DNA of 64,000 bases, from assembly GCF_017792385.1 (NCBI RefSeq), contig NZ_CP051230.1, positions 2,356,001 through 2,420,000 of the forward strand, written 5' to 3'. The position numbers and the translations under genes are program-made. Source of the DNA: Hyphomonas sp. (GTDB lineage Bacteria > Pseudomonadota > Alphaproteobacteria > Caulobacterales > Hyphomonadaceae). Within the stretch, counting starts at the first letter, position 1. Every line of letters starts with the position of its first letter. This document shows positions 33,601-41,298 of this stretch, piece by piece. The notes under the pieces were generated by a model. That model made no database searches. It worked only from the letters and a program-made list of their open reading frames with translations, and was not told the DNA's origin.

Positions 33601-34707
33601 CGTGAATGCGTCGCTGTCATAGGAGGAGAGGAGGCCTTTCTGCACCTCGCTTTCCTCGAAAGGCGGATTCTTCGCGGGCGGTGTCCGGGGCTTGATCTCT
33701 TCCAGAAACCAATTGATGGGCGCGACGAGGCTGGAGTCGATCCGCCGTTCATCGACTTCCCGGCGGCCTGTGCCGTCCTGCGGTTTCAGCAGCGGGGCGA
33801 GCAGGCGGTCCAGACCCCGCAACAAATCCTGAGTGGCCCGTTTCAGGAGTGTTCCGTCTCGTGTGGGCGTGCCGTCAGGTTTGCGCGGCGGATACATGTC
33901 TGTCAGCTTGTACAGCACATTCAGGGCTTCGAGGCCGAGCCGCAGCGCATCCTTCGGGGATGCAGCCTGAACGTCTGCTGCGGCATCGTCCGGCGTCTTG
34001 AAGGCGTGCCGCGCGATTTCACGGTCCGCATCATCTGGCGCCTGCTCCCGCTGGATCTTCTCCAGGTCCTCGAGATAGATCTTGTCGCCCGTGCTCATGC
34101 CGGATGTGGAGTAGAAGATCGCGGAATCGAGCTGGTGATCACGCACCCATTTTGCGTATTCCTCGAAGCCGTGCTCGGTGGCGGTCACATAGCCCTCGCA
34201 ATTGCACAGGACGAGATCGAGGAAGGTTCCGAGTGGATCATGGATCTGGCGCATATAGGGCTCCCACGGGCCCGCGAATGTCGCGACAAGATACATGTAC
34301 TTGCGCGGACGAAATGCGCTGGCTGCCGCACTGTCATCCGTCTTGTCCGGCTCGAACAGGTCACGGTCGACAATGCCGATCCGGAAATCGAGCAGGGACA
34401 GGATGCGCTTTGCCGTATCGGCATAGGGCTCGAGATGTTCATATTCCCGGGCGCTCTTGCGCAGACTGTGCAGGGCCTCCGCGACGAGGCGCAGGCGGGA
34501 TTCATGGGTCACATTGGCGAAGGCGTCGATGAAGCCATCCTTGATCGGCGCCCAGACGACCAGATCCGTCGTGCCGTCAATCTCCTTGCTTGTGACATCA
34601 TGTTCCCGCGTGCGGGGCCGCACATGGTGGGCGGTATTGGCCTGCATGCGCCGGATCATCGACGCCATCGAAGTCTTCCCACCGTCCGGCATGCCCGTGT
34701 CTGCCAT
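30595..34707 (-). CDS. DyP-type peroxidase fused to P450-like domain
   Basis: A 1370-residue polypeptide. Residues ~1-345 are an unassigned alpha/beta region. Residues ~365-790 are a DyP peroxidase with FGFQDGISQP (599-608, the GxxDG-type motif) and proximal His 725 in PFSAHIRLANPR. Residues ~1000-1365 resemble cytochrome P450: an I-helix-like MIGGMIGAI, a beta segment VKIGGVEAGKGDLVILGLSAAT, and a heme-ligand-like LHACPAQDLALGG with C1323 in place of the usual GxxxCxG. The K-helix ExxR does not seem conserved (LQSAMCVRP), so the second heme site is uncertain. ATG 34707 has GGAAGG nine bases upstream, better than ATG 34716. A perfect Crp-type site lies 66-82 bp upstream of this start. Confidence 0.8.
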   Translation of the reverse strand: MADTGMPDGGKTSMASMIRRMQANTAHHVRPRTREHDVTSKEIDGTTDLVVWAPIKDGFIDAFANVTHESRLRLVAEALHSLRKSAREYEHLEPYADTAKRILSLLDFRIGIVDRDLFEPDKTDDSAAASAFRPRKYMYLVATFAGPWEPYMRQIHDPLGTFLDLVLCNCEGYVTATEHGFEEYAKWVRDHQLDSAIFYSTSGMSTGDKIYLEDLEKIQREQAPDDADREIARHAFKTPDDAAADVQAASPKDALRLGLEALNVLYKLTDMYPPRKPDGTPTRDGTLLKRATQDLLRGLDRLLAPLLKPQDGTGRREVDERRIDSSLVAPINWFLEEIKPRTPPAKNPPFEESEVQKGLLSSYDSDAFTATHGALLLIRIDDAGKVRDFLDSNLFSWEGDEPMQFGPLSPFFTNIAFTYSGLRHLGIPETELATFPKEFREGMKNRAAQIGDKYHNHPRNWKLPKRNWPPETARDAPPIEPHEIDLVIQIRAQVQYDEELDHYLEFTDPMDQVRTHVDAFFSGERMASLEEFLAPSGIASLDIPGENIFNLLVAFFQGAGERYGFSILGIESMFRPGRFKNREENTSRSLSPTANLDHFGFQDGISQPKIQPGTKLSDDAGPLDVLRGDLIYGHANTLGDLPDTDQTERLAFNGSFLVVRKIAQHVEHMKAFDEACAMQRGIPDASALLVGRTKDGKALVDPDDPTNTFTYDADPNGEHCPFSAHIRLANPRDKFLERPAPKILRRGMTYGPSHDDAKDADRGIMFMAFCASIAEQYEVIQRWLNGANPSRVSASRNDPLTGSRNRPDVDSHTFTCIVDGKTERFTLTEPLTTLAWGDYFFVPSRAALQRIADAANDRVFLEMRQDEVRERIESGERLLAKLKHMPLKAQQEEWKRVIEDFLTKDPKEHDVTPKIWQAIESLGGVYKVESGIAFDQGSGKTEQKVILVTDESRILDILGRGDAYAPGTFSSSEQHDRILTGFGTIYVCLDDGETYREEADHTNDILTSYSRESAVRAGYKAGQSVLQKAIKYAEAMRQRDPDAFRDVPKAFKMELGRQYIQPALAALCQAWYGIPDGLFFKDGPWSWDTGRKCPVCPGDFMATSLHTFFPRPSSTIQEYGRMHGRSIHEAGLKYVEAVWAQDPDTDPIGGTIARKLHKEMRKRAAKHPSRTPEYQDLLARNMIGGMIGAIAPMDSCLRWALHDWLSEQTLWTFQNTFVQRLAAHTADANSNAVMDAALEAVLPALQSAMCVRPAPDLLYRTVTADHVKIGGVEAGKGDLVILGLSAATQSNLRKGNNDVSVVFGGTRKLPCGSPNPDTTLHACPAQDLALGGMTGILAALLDVGRIKALPAALIVEISDWTRSSAASAPH

Positions 34708-34773
34708 TCCACCCATCCTTCCACTGAAGCGAGAACTGCATGGTGCAGTCTACGGGAATGCCCGTTTTGCGAG

Positions 34774-34789
34774 TGTGAGAAGTCTCACA
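34774..34789. promoter_or_regulatory. Crp-type site TGTGAGAAGTCTCACA
   Basis: Perfect match to TGTGA-N6-TCACA, within the larger dyad GTGTGAGA-AG-TCTCACAC (34773-34790). It lies between the end of the Crp-type gene and the start of the DyP-P450 gene, and so is placed to control the latter. The adjacent regulator carries the R-E-x-V-x-R recognition helix that reads TGTGA in Escherichia coli CRP. Confidence 0.75.
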
Positions 34790-34835
34790 CCTGTCAAAGA
34801 TTCTGTGACCGGTCTTGGGAGCCGAGCGGCCGGGA

Positions 34836-35480
34836 TCAGATCGATACGCTCTGCTCGAGCACATCCCGGTTGAGTATCCGGATCAGGTCAGGCTCCCGTG
34901 CCAGGACGCCTTGCTTCGTCAATGTGGATATTTCGCGCGAGACATTTTCGCGGTCGGTGTTGAGTCGCCGGGCGAGTTCCGTGAAATTCGGAACCGGACG
35001 GATGACCATCCCGCCATCGGCCTGTCCGCTGGCGAGTTGCAGGAGTTCGGCGCGAATCCGCTGGGACAGGCTTTGCGCCACCACGGCATTGAGCTTGTCG
35101 GTACGATCTTCGAGGCGCCGGGCCATTTCCTTCAGCAACCAGATGGCGAAGTCGGACTCCGCCTCCAGCAGGTCGAACAATTCCTGGCGTGACAGGATGG
35201 CGAGCCGTGTCGGGTCCACCGCGGTAATGTTGACGCTGCGGGGAGAGCCGGTCAGCGCCGCCATCTCGCCAAAGATCGTGCCGGCTGTCAGATCGGAATG
35301 CCAGATTTCTCGGCCCCGGAGCGAGAAATTCGTCACCTTCACCTTGCCGGACAGGATGAAATAGACCTGATCGTCCGTGTCATCTTCATGGATGATCACC
35401 TCTTCCGCCTTGAACAGCCGGCGACGTGAAAGCTGCCCCGTGATCTGCTGCCAACGCGAAAACGTGTTTGGCCCTGACAT
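34836..35480 (-). CDS. Crp/Fnr-family regulator, cAMP-binding type
   Basis: A 214-residue CRP-like protein. The phosphate-binding cassette is FGEMAALTGSPRSV with E72, R81 and S82, matching the cAMP contacts E72/R82/S83 of Escherichia coli CRP. The C-terminal HTH has recognition helix DRENVSREIS with R177, E178 and R182, matching the R180/E181/R185 contacts for TGTGA. There are no cysteines, so it is not an FNR-type iron-sulfur sensor. ATG 35480 has GGGGAG upstream; longer starts are unsupported. It stands in the same direction as, and upstream of, the DyP-P450 gene, whose promoter has a perfect consensus site. It probably responds to cAMP, perhaps from the cyclase at 27675. Confidence 0.87.
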   Translation of the reverse strand: MSGPNTFSRWQQITGQLSRRRLFKAEEVIIHEDDTDDQVYFILSGKVKVTNFSLRGREIWHSDLTAGTIFGEMAALTGSPRSVNITAVDPTRLAILSRQELFDLLEAESDFAIWLLKEMARRLEDRTDKLNAVVAQSLSQRIRAELLQLASGQADGGMVIRPVPNFTELARRLNTDRENVSREISTLTKQGVLAREPDLIRILNRDVLEQSVSI

Positions 35481-35786
35481 GAACTGCTCTCCCCTGCGGT
35501 CGCCTGGCCCCATCCGGCGAACTGTCGAGATACCTACAGGATTGGACAGAGCTGCCACTCGCCCTACGACCACCAGATAAGGCAAGCCGCCCGCTCAAGG
35601 CAATGGGGCAGGCAGGGATTTCAGCCGGAGCGCGCGACAATCGTGCGACATCCAGGTCGAGGGCGTGCATCCGACAGCGCGACCTGGGCGGAGCAGGCGG
35701 TCAGGGCGGCGTCGTCGAGAATCCCTCTTGAAGACAGTGCAGACCATCTGTAGCAATGATAGCGATAACATTTTGGAGGTGGCACA
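35481..35786. other. Divergent intergenic region, about 306 bp
   Basis: Separates the Crp-type gene (minus) from the GH115 gene (plus). Open frames here are short shadows without ribosome binding sites. It holds the LacI-type operator at 35757-35770 and GGAGG at 35774-35778 for the GH115 gene. No other structure was recognised. Confidence 0.6.
35757..35770. promoter_or_regulatory. LacI-family operator TGATAGCGATAACA
   Basis: Matches the LacI/GalR-family pattern TG-N-TA-N-CG-N-TA-N-CA and is close to the xylose operator type of caulobacters. It lies immediately before the ribosome binding site of the GH115 gene, fitting repression relieved by a xylan-derived sugar. The cognate repressor is not in the window. 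Confidence 0.6.
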
Positions 35787-38369
35787 GTGAGGCATTTTCT
35801 TTTTCTGGGTCTGTTGGTCGCGTCTGTGCTGTTTTGTCGGCCGGCTTCGGCATGCACCATGCCCGCTTCGATCTGCGAGTCTCCCATTGAGGGCGCCCTG
35901 CCGCTCATAGAGGGCGGGGAACCTGCCGGAATTCTGATCGACGCCACTGCTGATCCCGCCCTGCATCATGTGGCGGAGGATTTCGCGGAAGACCTCGGCC
36001 GGGTCGGTGGCCATGTCGGCCGCATCGCCATGAATCCCGAGAATGCACCTCGGCGCGTTGTGATCATCGGCATTGCAGGTGAAAGCCCGCTGATCGACAG
36101 CCTGGTCGAGCGAGGCCTGATTGATTTGTCTCGCCTGTCGGGACAGTGGGAGGCTTTCCACGTGGAAGTTGTGCAGGCCCCTTGGCCGAATGTCTCCGAG
36201 GCTCTGGTTATTGCCGGATCGGACCGAAGGGGCGCAGTGTTCGGGACATATGACCTGTCCGAACGCATGGGCGTGTCCCCGTGGTACTGGTTTGCGGATG
36301 TTCCCGTCCGTCAGGCGTCCGATCTGTTTGTCACGGCAGGCAGACGATCCGAACAGCCGGGTGTTCGGTATCGTGGTTTCTTCATCAACGACGAAGACCC
36401 CGCTCTCAGCGGCTGGGCGGAAGACACCTTTGGCGGTGTCAATTCAGCGATGTATGAGCGTGTGTTCGAACTGTTGCTCCGCATGAAGGGTAATTATATC
36501 TGGCCCGCCATGTGGGCGCCGAAATCTTTTCATTTGGATGACCCCCGGTCAGCCATTCTGGCGGACGAGATGGGAATCGTCATGGGGACATCGCATCACG
36601 AGCCGCTGACACGCGCACAGGCCGAATGGCACAGGCTGGAAAACGATCCGTCCACGGGGGGAGCGTGGAACTATCTCACGAACGCCGAAAATATTCGGGC
36701 GTTCTGGAGTGGTGGGCTTGAGCGGATGATGTCGAAAGGCGGGGGGCAGACATTTGAGAATCTCCTGACAATCGGCATGCGCGGCGACGGCGATGAGCCG
36801 ATGTCTGAAGGCACTGCGATCGAGTTGCTCGAGACGATTGTCTCGGATCAAAGAAAGCTCATTGAAGAGGTGACGGGCCGTCCGGCAGAGGAGACGCCAC
36901 AGGTCTGGGCCCTCTACAAGGAGGTTCAGGACTATTATGATCGCGGCATGAAGGTTCCCGAGGATGTGACCCTTCTGTTTGCAGATGACAATTGGGGGCA
37001 GATACGGCGATTGCCGACGCACGATTTGCACCGTGTCGGCGGATTTGGTGTCTACTACCACTTTGACTATGTCGGTGCCCCGCGGAACTACAAGTGGATG
37101 AACACCAATCAGGTTGAGAAAGTCTGGCAACAAATGAATTTGGCCTATGAGCGCGGCGCGCGTGATATCTGGATCGTCAATGTGGGGGATATCAAGCCGA
37201 TGGAATATCCGCTCGATTTCTTCCTCCGCATGGCGTGGGCTCCCGATGAAATGACCCCTCAGGCGCTGGCCAGGTATCCGGAAGAATGGGCGGCGCGGCA
37301 GTTTGGGGAAGATCAGGCAGACGTGATTGGAGATCTGATGACCGAGTTCGGCCGTCTCGCTTCCCGCCGGAAGCCGGAATTGCTGGACGCCTCCACGTTT
37401 CCCATTGGCAAGGCCGCGCCGGATCACCTTGTCAAAGGAGAGTATGATCTGATCGTGGATGAGTGGCGACGCCTGAGCGCAGAGATGGAGCGCATTCGGC
37501 AACATATTCCTGCCAATCAGGAATCCGCTTTTTTCCAGTTGGTCGAATTCCCGATTCTCGCAATTGCCAATCTTTACGAAATGTACGCGGCGACGGCATG
37601 GAATCGTCAATTGGCCTTGAACAATGATCCGCGGGCCAATCTGTTTGCAGACAGGGTGGAAGCCGCCTTCGCACGAGATGCTGAACTCACGCAAAAGTAT
37701 CACGCGATTGAATCAGGCAAGTGGAACCACATGATGTCTCAGGTCCATATGAGCTACGTGATCTGGAACGACCCGACCGAACAGGTCATGCCCACCATTG
37801 TGCGCGTGGCGGGCGACGTGCCGGAGAAGATGCGCAATGCGCGGATCGTCTTCACATCGCCAGAGGTTGGTCCCGGGCATCTTTTGCGCAACGCAGCTGA
37901 AGCTGACCGCAATATCACGGGGGGTAAACTCGCTTGGCATGAAATCCCGGGTCTTGGGGAGTCATCGGCGGCGATGATCGCTCTGCCTCAAGGACACGCG
38001 GCAACCGACCCGGACGAGGCACCTCGTCTGGAGTATGATTTCGTGGTTCCGGAGACGACGGATGCGCAGATTCGGCTCCACCTGCTCCCCACCCTCGATA
38101 CGATTGGCCGGGGAGGCGTCCGGATCGGCGTCTCGGTCGATGAGGGGCCCGTGCGTGAGTTGGTCATGGATCTCGAGCCTACCGGCGGTGCGGCCGATAC
38201 GCCGGGGAAACGAGCCTGGTATGATGCGGTGATCCAGAACCGGGTCGTGCTGACGGCACGGACGGGACGCCTATTGCCGGGTGACCACACGATCAAGGTC
38301 TGGCGCATTGACGACAATGTCATTCTCGACCGGGTCGAACTGGAGTTTAACGCAGCCAACATGGACTGA
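35787..38369 (+). CDS. GH115 xylan alpha-1,2-glucuronidase
   Basis: An 860-residue glycoside hydrolase family 115 protein, which removes (4-O-methyl-)glucuronic acid from xylan. The diagnostic segment is GVRYRGFFINDEDPALSGW, followed by MKGNYIWPAMW and LFADDNWG. A signal peptide (FLFLGLLVASVLFCRPASA) predicts export to the periplasm or beyond; the cysteine after ASA could alternatively suggest a lipoprotein, but the preceding residues fit a lipobox poorly. GTG 35787 has GGAGG at 35774-35778. A LacI-type operator sits directly upstream. It is the only plant-polysaccharide gene in the window, and no other xylan genes flank it. Confidence 0.9.
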   Translation: MRHFLFLGLLVASVLFCRPASACTMPASICESPIEGALPLIEGGEPAGILIDATADPALHHVAEDFAEDLGRVGGHVGRIAMNPENAPRRVVIIGIAGESPLIDSLVERGLIDLSRLSGQWEAFHVEVVQAPWPNVSEALVIAGSDRRGAVFGTYDLSERMGVSPWYWFADVPVRQASDLFVTAGRRSEQPGVRYRGFFINDEDPALSGWAEDTFGGVNSAMYERVFELLLRMKGNYIWPAMWAPKSFHLDDPRSAILADEMGIVMGTSHHEPLTRAQAEWHRLENDPSTGGAWNYLTNAENIRAFWSGGLERMMSKGGGQTFENLLTIGMRGDGDEPMSEGTAIELLETIVSDQRKLIEEVTGRPAEETPQVWALYKEVQDYYDRGMKVPEDVTLLFADDNWGQIRRLPTHDLHRVGGFGVYYHFDYVGAPRNYKWMNTNQVEKVWQQMNLAYERGARDIWIVNVGDIKPMEYPLDFFLRMAWAPDEMTPQALARYPEEWAARQFGEDQADVIGDLMTEFGRLASRRKPELLDASTFPIGKAAPDHLVKGEYDLIVDEWRRLSAEMERIRQHIPANQESAFFQLVEFPILAIANLYEMYAATAWNRQLALNNDPRANLFADRVEAAFARDAELTQKYHAIESGKWNHMMSQVHMSYVIWNDPTEQVMPTIVRVAGDVPEKMRNARIVFTSPEVGPGHLLRNAAEADRNITGGKLAWHEIPGLGESSAAMIALPQGHAATDPDEAPRLEYDFVVPETTDAQIRLHLLPTLDTIGRGGVRIGVSVDEGPVRELVMDLEPTGGAADTPGKRAWYDAVIQNRVVLTARTGRLLPGDHTIKVWRIDDNVILDRVELEFNAANMD

Positions 38370-38503
38370 GGACGACGCGGCTCGGTGAACGGTAAGGACG
38401 TTGCATTCCTGCGACAGTTCGATGGGCCTGTGGGGGAATGGGCAGATTCTCGCCTTCCATGCGATTGACTTGCAATTACATATAACCTAGTCGCGAATGA
38501 AAC

Positions 38504-38518
38504 TGAGAGACATTCTCA
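38504..38518. promoter_or_regulatory. Fur-box-like TGAGAGA-C-ATTCTCA
   Basis: Fits the 7-1-7 Fur palindrome TGAGAAT-N-ATTCTCA at 12 of 14 arm positions and lies 28 bp upstream of the siderophore-type receptor start. Iron control of that gene would be expected. The match is imperfect and was found by eye. Confidence 0.45.
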
Positions 38519-38545
38519 CCATTTCCGAACCAGGGGTATATTTTG

Positions 38546-40690
38546 ATGCAAGTTTCGCGGGTCAGCGCAGTCAGCAGTGTCGCGCTCATTTTCGCCATGT
38601 CGGCAACGCTTCCGGCCTGGGCTCAGTCGACCGGGACCACGGACTCCGACGAGAGCCGTCAGGAAACCGTCATCGTGACGGGCACGACGGGTTCTTTCGG
38701 GGCCACGAAAAACGAAACGCCGATTGTCGAAACGGCCCGGTCGCTTTCTGTCGAAACAGCAGACATGTTTATTGACAAGGGGGCACTGCGCCTGGCGGAC
38801 ACGCTGACCTATGTCGCCGGCGTCACTGCTGAACCCTACGGCTTCTCGACCCGCGGTGACTTTCCGTTTTCCCGGGGCCTCAGCATTCCCCGCTACCGGG
38901 ATTCTATCCAGGAATTGTTCGGCAGCTACAACTCCACCCGCACCGACGTGTATACGATCGAACAAGTGGAAGTGCTGAAGGGGCCTGCGTCCGTTCTCTA
39001 CGGTCAGGGCTCTCCGGGCGGCATCGTAAACTATGTTTCGAAGACGCCGCGCGACGAATTCGGCGGTGAGATCGCGGCAGAGCTCGGCAATTTCGACCGC
39101 TATCAGATCGCAGGCGACATCACCGGACCTGTGGCCGGGTCGGACGGAAAACTGCTCTATCGCATGGTTGGCGTGTATCGCGACACGGGCACGCAGATCG
39201 ATCAGGTGGATGAGACGACAACGGTGTTCATGCCGTCGCTCAGCTGGCTGCCGACCCCCGATACCAAATTCACCATTATCGGCCTGGTTCAGGAAACCGA
39301 CAGTGACGCGGTCGCCCAGTTCATTCCGGTTGAGGGAACACTGTTTCCGCACACGGTCACCGGCGAATACATCGATACGGACGTATATGTCGGCGAGCCG
39401 GGCTTCAATCGCTACGACACGGATTCCCAGCAGGTCACGCTGCTGGCGGAACATCGCATCAATGACGTCTTCAAACTGGAAGCCACAGCGCTCTGGCGGT
39501 CCGGCGAAGCCGACTATCATCAAGCCTGGCCGACCTTTACCGGAGCCAGCCGTTATCTGAACCAGTATTTCGGTGCGCCCCTGTTCACCGAGACGACGGT
39601 CGCCCGCACATTCTATCAAGGGGACAACACGTTCGACCAGCTGGCTGGCGACGTTCGCTTGCGTGCAGACTTTTCAACCGGCGCCTTTGAGCACCAGTTG
39701 CTGGCTGGCATCCAGTATCAGGATGTCGAGACCGACAGCGATTCGTCCTATTATTTCGGTGGCGGCGTGCTGACGGGTGATTTCAGCTATGTCTTCGATC
39801 TCGCAAATCCGGTGTATGGAAACTATCCGGATCAGGCCGTGTTCGACGCCATCTACAATGACAATCCGGTGTCGACGGTAGAAGATCTGGGCATCTACAT
39901 TTCCGACCAGATTTCCTATGAAAACTGGCGGTTCACGCTCGGGCTGCGCAGTGACAGTGTCGAAAACGACAGCGGCACCGTGGTGCAGGATGATGACGCC
40001 ATCTCCACCAGCGTTGGTGTGCTCTACCGGTTCGACAATGGCTTCGCACCCTATGCCAGCTATTCTGAATCCTTCGAGACGGTGGTTGGCACGGACACCT
40101 TCACAGGCAATCCGCTCAAGCCGCAGGAAGCGCGCCAATACGAAGTCGGCGTGAAGTATGAGCCGTCCGCGTTCCCCGGACTGATCACCTTCAACTATTT
40201 CGACATCGAGATTTCGAATCTGTCCAATCCGAACTCCCTGCCGGGCGCGTCGTCCCAACAGGAAGGAGTCGGCACGCTGAAAGGCTTCGAGTTCGAAAGC
40301 CACGTCCAGCTCGACACAGTCTATGTGCAGGCGGCATTCTCCACCCTCGACGCCGAGGATCCCAACGGGTACCAACTCGCCGCCGCACCGGAAACGCAGG
40401 CATCGCTGTGGGCAACCTGGCGCCCTGACGGACAATGGACGGGCTTCAAGTCCGGCGCCGGCATCCGCTATGTCGGCGAAACGGTCTCGGAGAATGGCAC
40501 GATCCGCTATGTCACCCCGGATTACACGCTGGGTGACCTGATGGTCGGCTATGAATGGGACCAATGGGATTTCGCGATCAATGCCCGCAACATTGCTGAC
40601 GAGGATTATCTCACCGGATGTCTGACCCGGGGTGACTGTTTCCCCGGCCAGCGCCGGACCGTCGTCGCCAGCCTGCGGTACAAATTCTAG
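38546..40690 (+). CDS. TonB-dependent siderophore receptor
   Basis: A 714-residue outer-membrane receptor of the FhuA/FcuA/FpvA-type class. It has signal peptide VALIFAMSATLPAWAQ, TonB-box-like ETVIVTG, plug motifs IEQVEVLKGPASVLYGQGSPGG and IVNYVSK, and a barrel with NPLKPQEARQYEVGVKYE and C-terminal VVASLRYKF. AGGGG lies nine bases before ATG 38546. It heads an operon with a small membrane protein and a PepSY protein, a common arrangement for reductive release of ferric siderophores. A Fur-like box lies just upstream. Confidence 0.9.
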   Translation: MQVSRVSAVSSVALIFAMSATLPAWAQSTGTTDSDESRQETVIVTGTTGSFGATKNETPIVETARSLSVETADMFIDKGALRLADTLTYVAGVTAEPYGFSTRGDFPFSRGLSIPRYRDSIQELFGSYNSTRTDVYTIEQVEVLKGPASVLYGQGSPGGIVNYVSKTPRDEFGGEIAAELGNFDRYQIAGDITGPVAGSDGKLLYRMVGVYRDTGTQIDQVDETTTVFMPSLSWLPTPDTKFTIIGLVQETDSDAVAQFIPVEGTLFPHTVTGEYIDTDVYVGEPGFNRYDTDSQQVTLLAEHRINDVFKLEATALWRSGEADYHQAWPTFTGASRYLNQYFGAPLFTETTVARTFYQGDNTFDQLAGDVRLRADFSTGAFEHQLLAGIQYQDVETDSDSSYYFGGGVLTGDFSYVFDLANPVYGNYPDQAVFDAIYNDNPVSTVEDLGIYISDQISYENWRFTLGLRSDSVENDSGTVVQDDDAISTSVGVLYRFDNGFAPYASYSESFETVVGTDTFTGNPLKPQEARQYEVGVKYEPSAFPGLITFNYFDIEISNLSNPNSLPGASSQQEGVGTLKGFEFESHVQLDTVYVQAAFSTLDAEDPNGYQLAAAPETQASLWATWRPDGQWTGFKSGAGIRYVGETVSENGTIRYVTPDYTLGDLMVGYEWDQWDFAINARNIADEDYLTGCLTRGDCFPGQRRTVVASLRYKF

Positions 40691-40702
40691 GGCTGACGGC
40701 AG

Positions 40703-41281
40703 ATGACCCTGACTGACTACGCTCTTGCCACCCTCTCCGCCTGTGGCGGCCTCATCGGACTTGCGCTGCTCTTTGCAGTGTGGCGCAAACCCGGGCGGCC
40801 GCTCCTGCTGGGGCTCGGCTGGGCGCTGGTCACAGCCAGCCTGGTAGTCTGGTTCCTGGTCAATCTGGACCGGGGCGTGGCCCAGGTTTCATCCCTGTTG
40901 ATGCTTCTGGTAGCCTTCGCCATCACCTGGCCGGGGCTGAAAGGGGTCAACGGCCTGCAGGCACCCGTGCGGGTGCGGAGGGTCGCGCTGGCGCGGCCGT
41001 CCACATCGCAGCTCGCTGTCCGCATCGGTTCGGGCGTCTGGACATTCCTGCTGGCCGGGCCAATTGCCGGGGCCATCGCGCTTTATGCCGGCGGCGCCCT
41101 GTTGCGCGTGACAGCGCCGGACACAGGCAATCCGGCCAACGCGGCGGTGACCGCCTACATCATCAGCCTGTTTCTCTGGGCCCTGATCAGCACGCTTTTG
41201 CTGATGGAGAAACACTCCCTGCGCCGGACGCTGTATGCTGGCGGCGCGCTGGCTGTCGTGCTCTGCGCGGCGCTCCTCTAA
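40703..41281 (+). CDS. Small multi-pass membrane protein of a TonB-receptor/PepSY operon
   Basis: A 192-residue protein with about five or six hydrophobic segments and no catalytic motif I recognise. The start is 13 bases after the receptor stop and the stop is 17 bases before the PepSY ATG, so the three genes form one operon. Uncharacterised membrane proteins of this size often accompany siderophore receptors and PepSY reductases. A role in iron uptake is inferred from context only. Confidence 0.65.
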   Translation: MTLTDYALATLSACGGLIGLALLFAVWRKPGRPLLLGLGWALVTASLVVWFLVNLDRGVAQVSSLLMLLVAFAITWPGLKGVNGLQAPVRVRRVALARPSTSQLAVRIGSGVWTFLLAGPIAGAIALYAGGALLRVTAPDTGNPANAAVTAYIISLFLWALISTLLLMEKHSLRRTLYAGGALAVVLCAALL

Positions 41282-41298
41282 TCCCTCGAGACTGTTCC

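Noticed and set aside
33592..35364. 590-codon open frame on the plus strand opposite the DyP-P450 N-terminus and the Crp-type gene
   Set aside because: It is the antisense shadow of two well-supported minus-strand genes, crosses their intergenic operator, and shows no domain or ribosome binding site.
34836..35480. FNR-type oxygen sensor
   Set aside because: The protein contains no cysteine at all, so it cannot carry the FNR iron-sulfur cluster; the phosphate-binding cassette favours a cyclic nucleotide.
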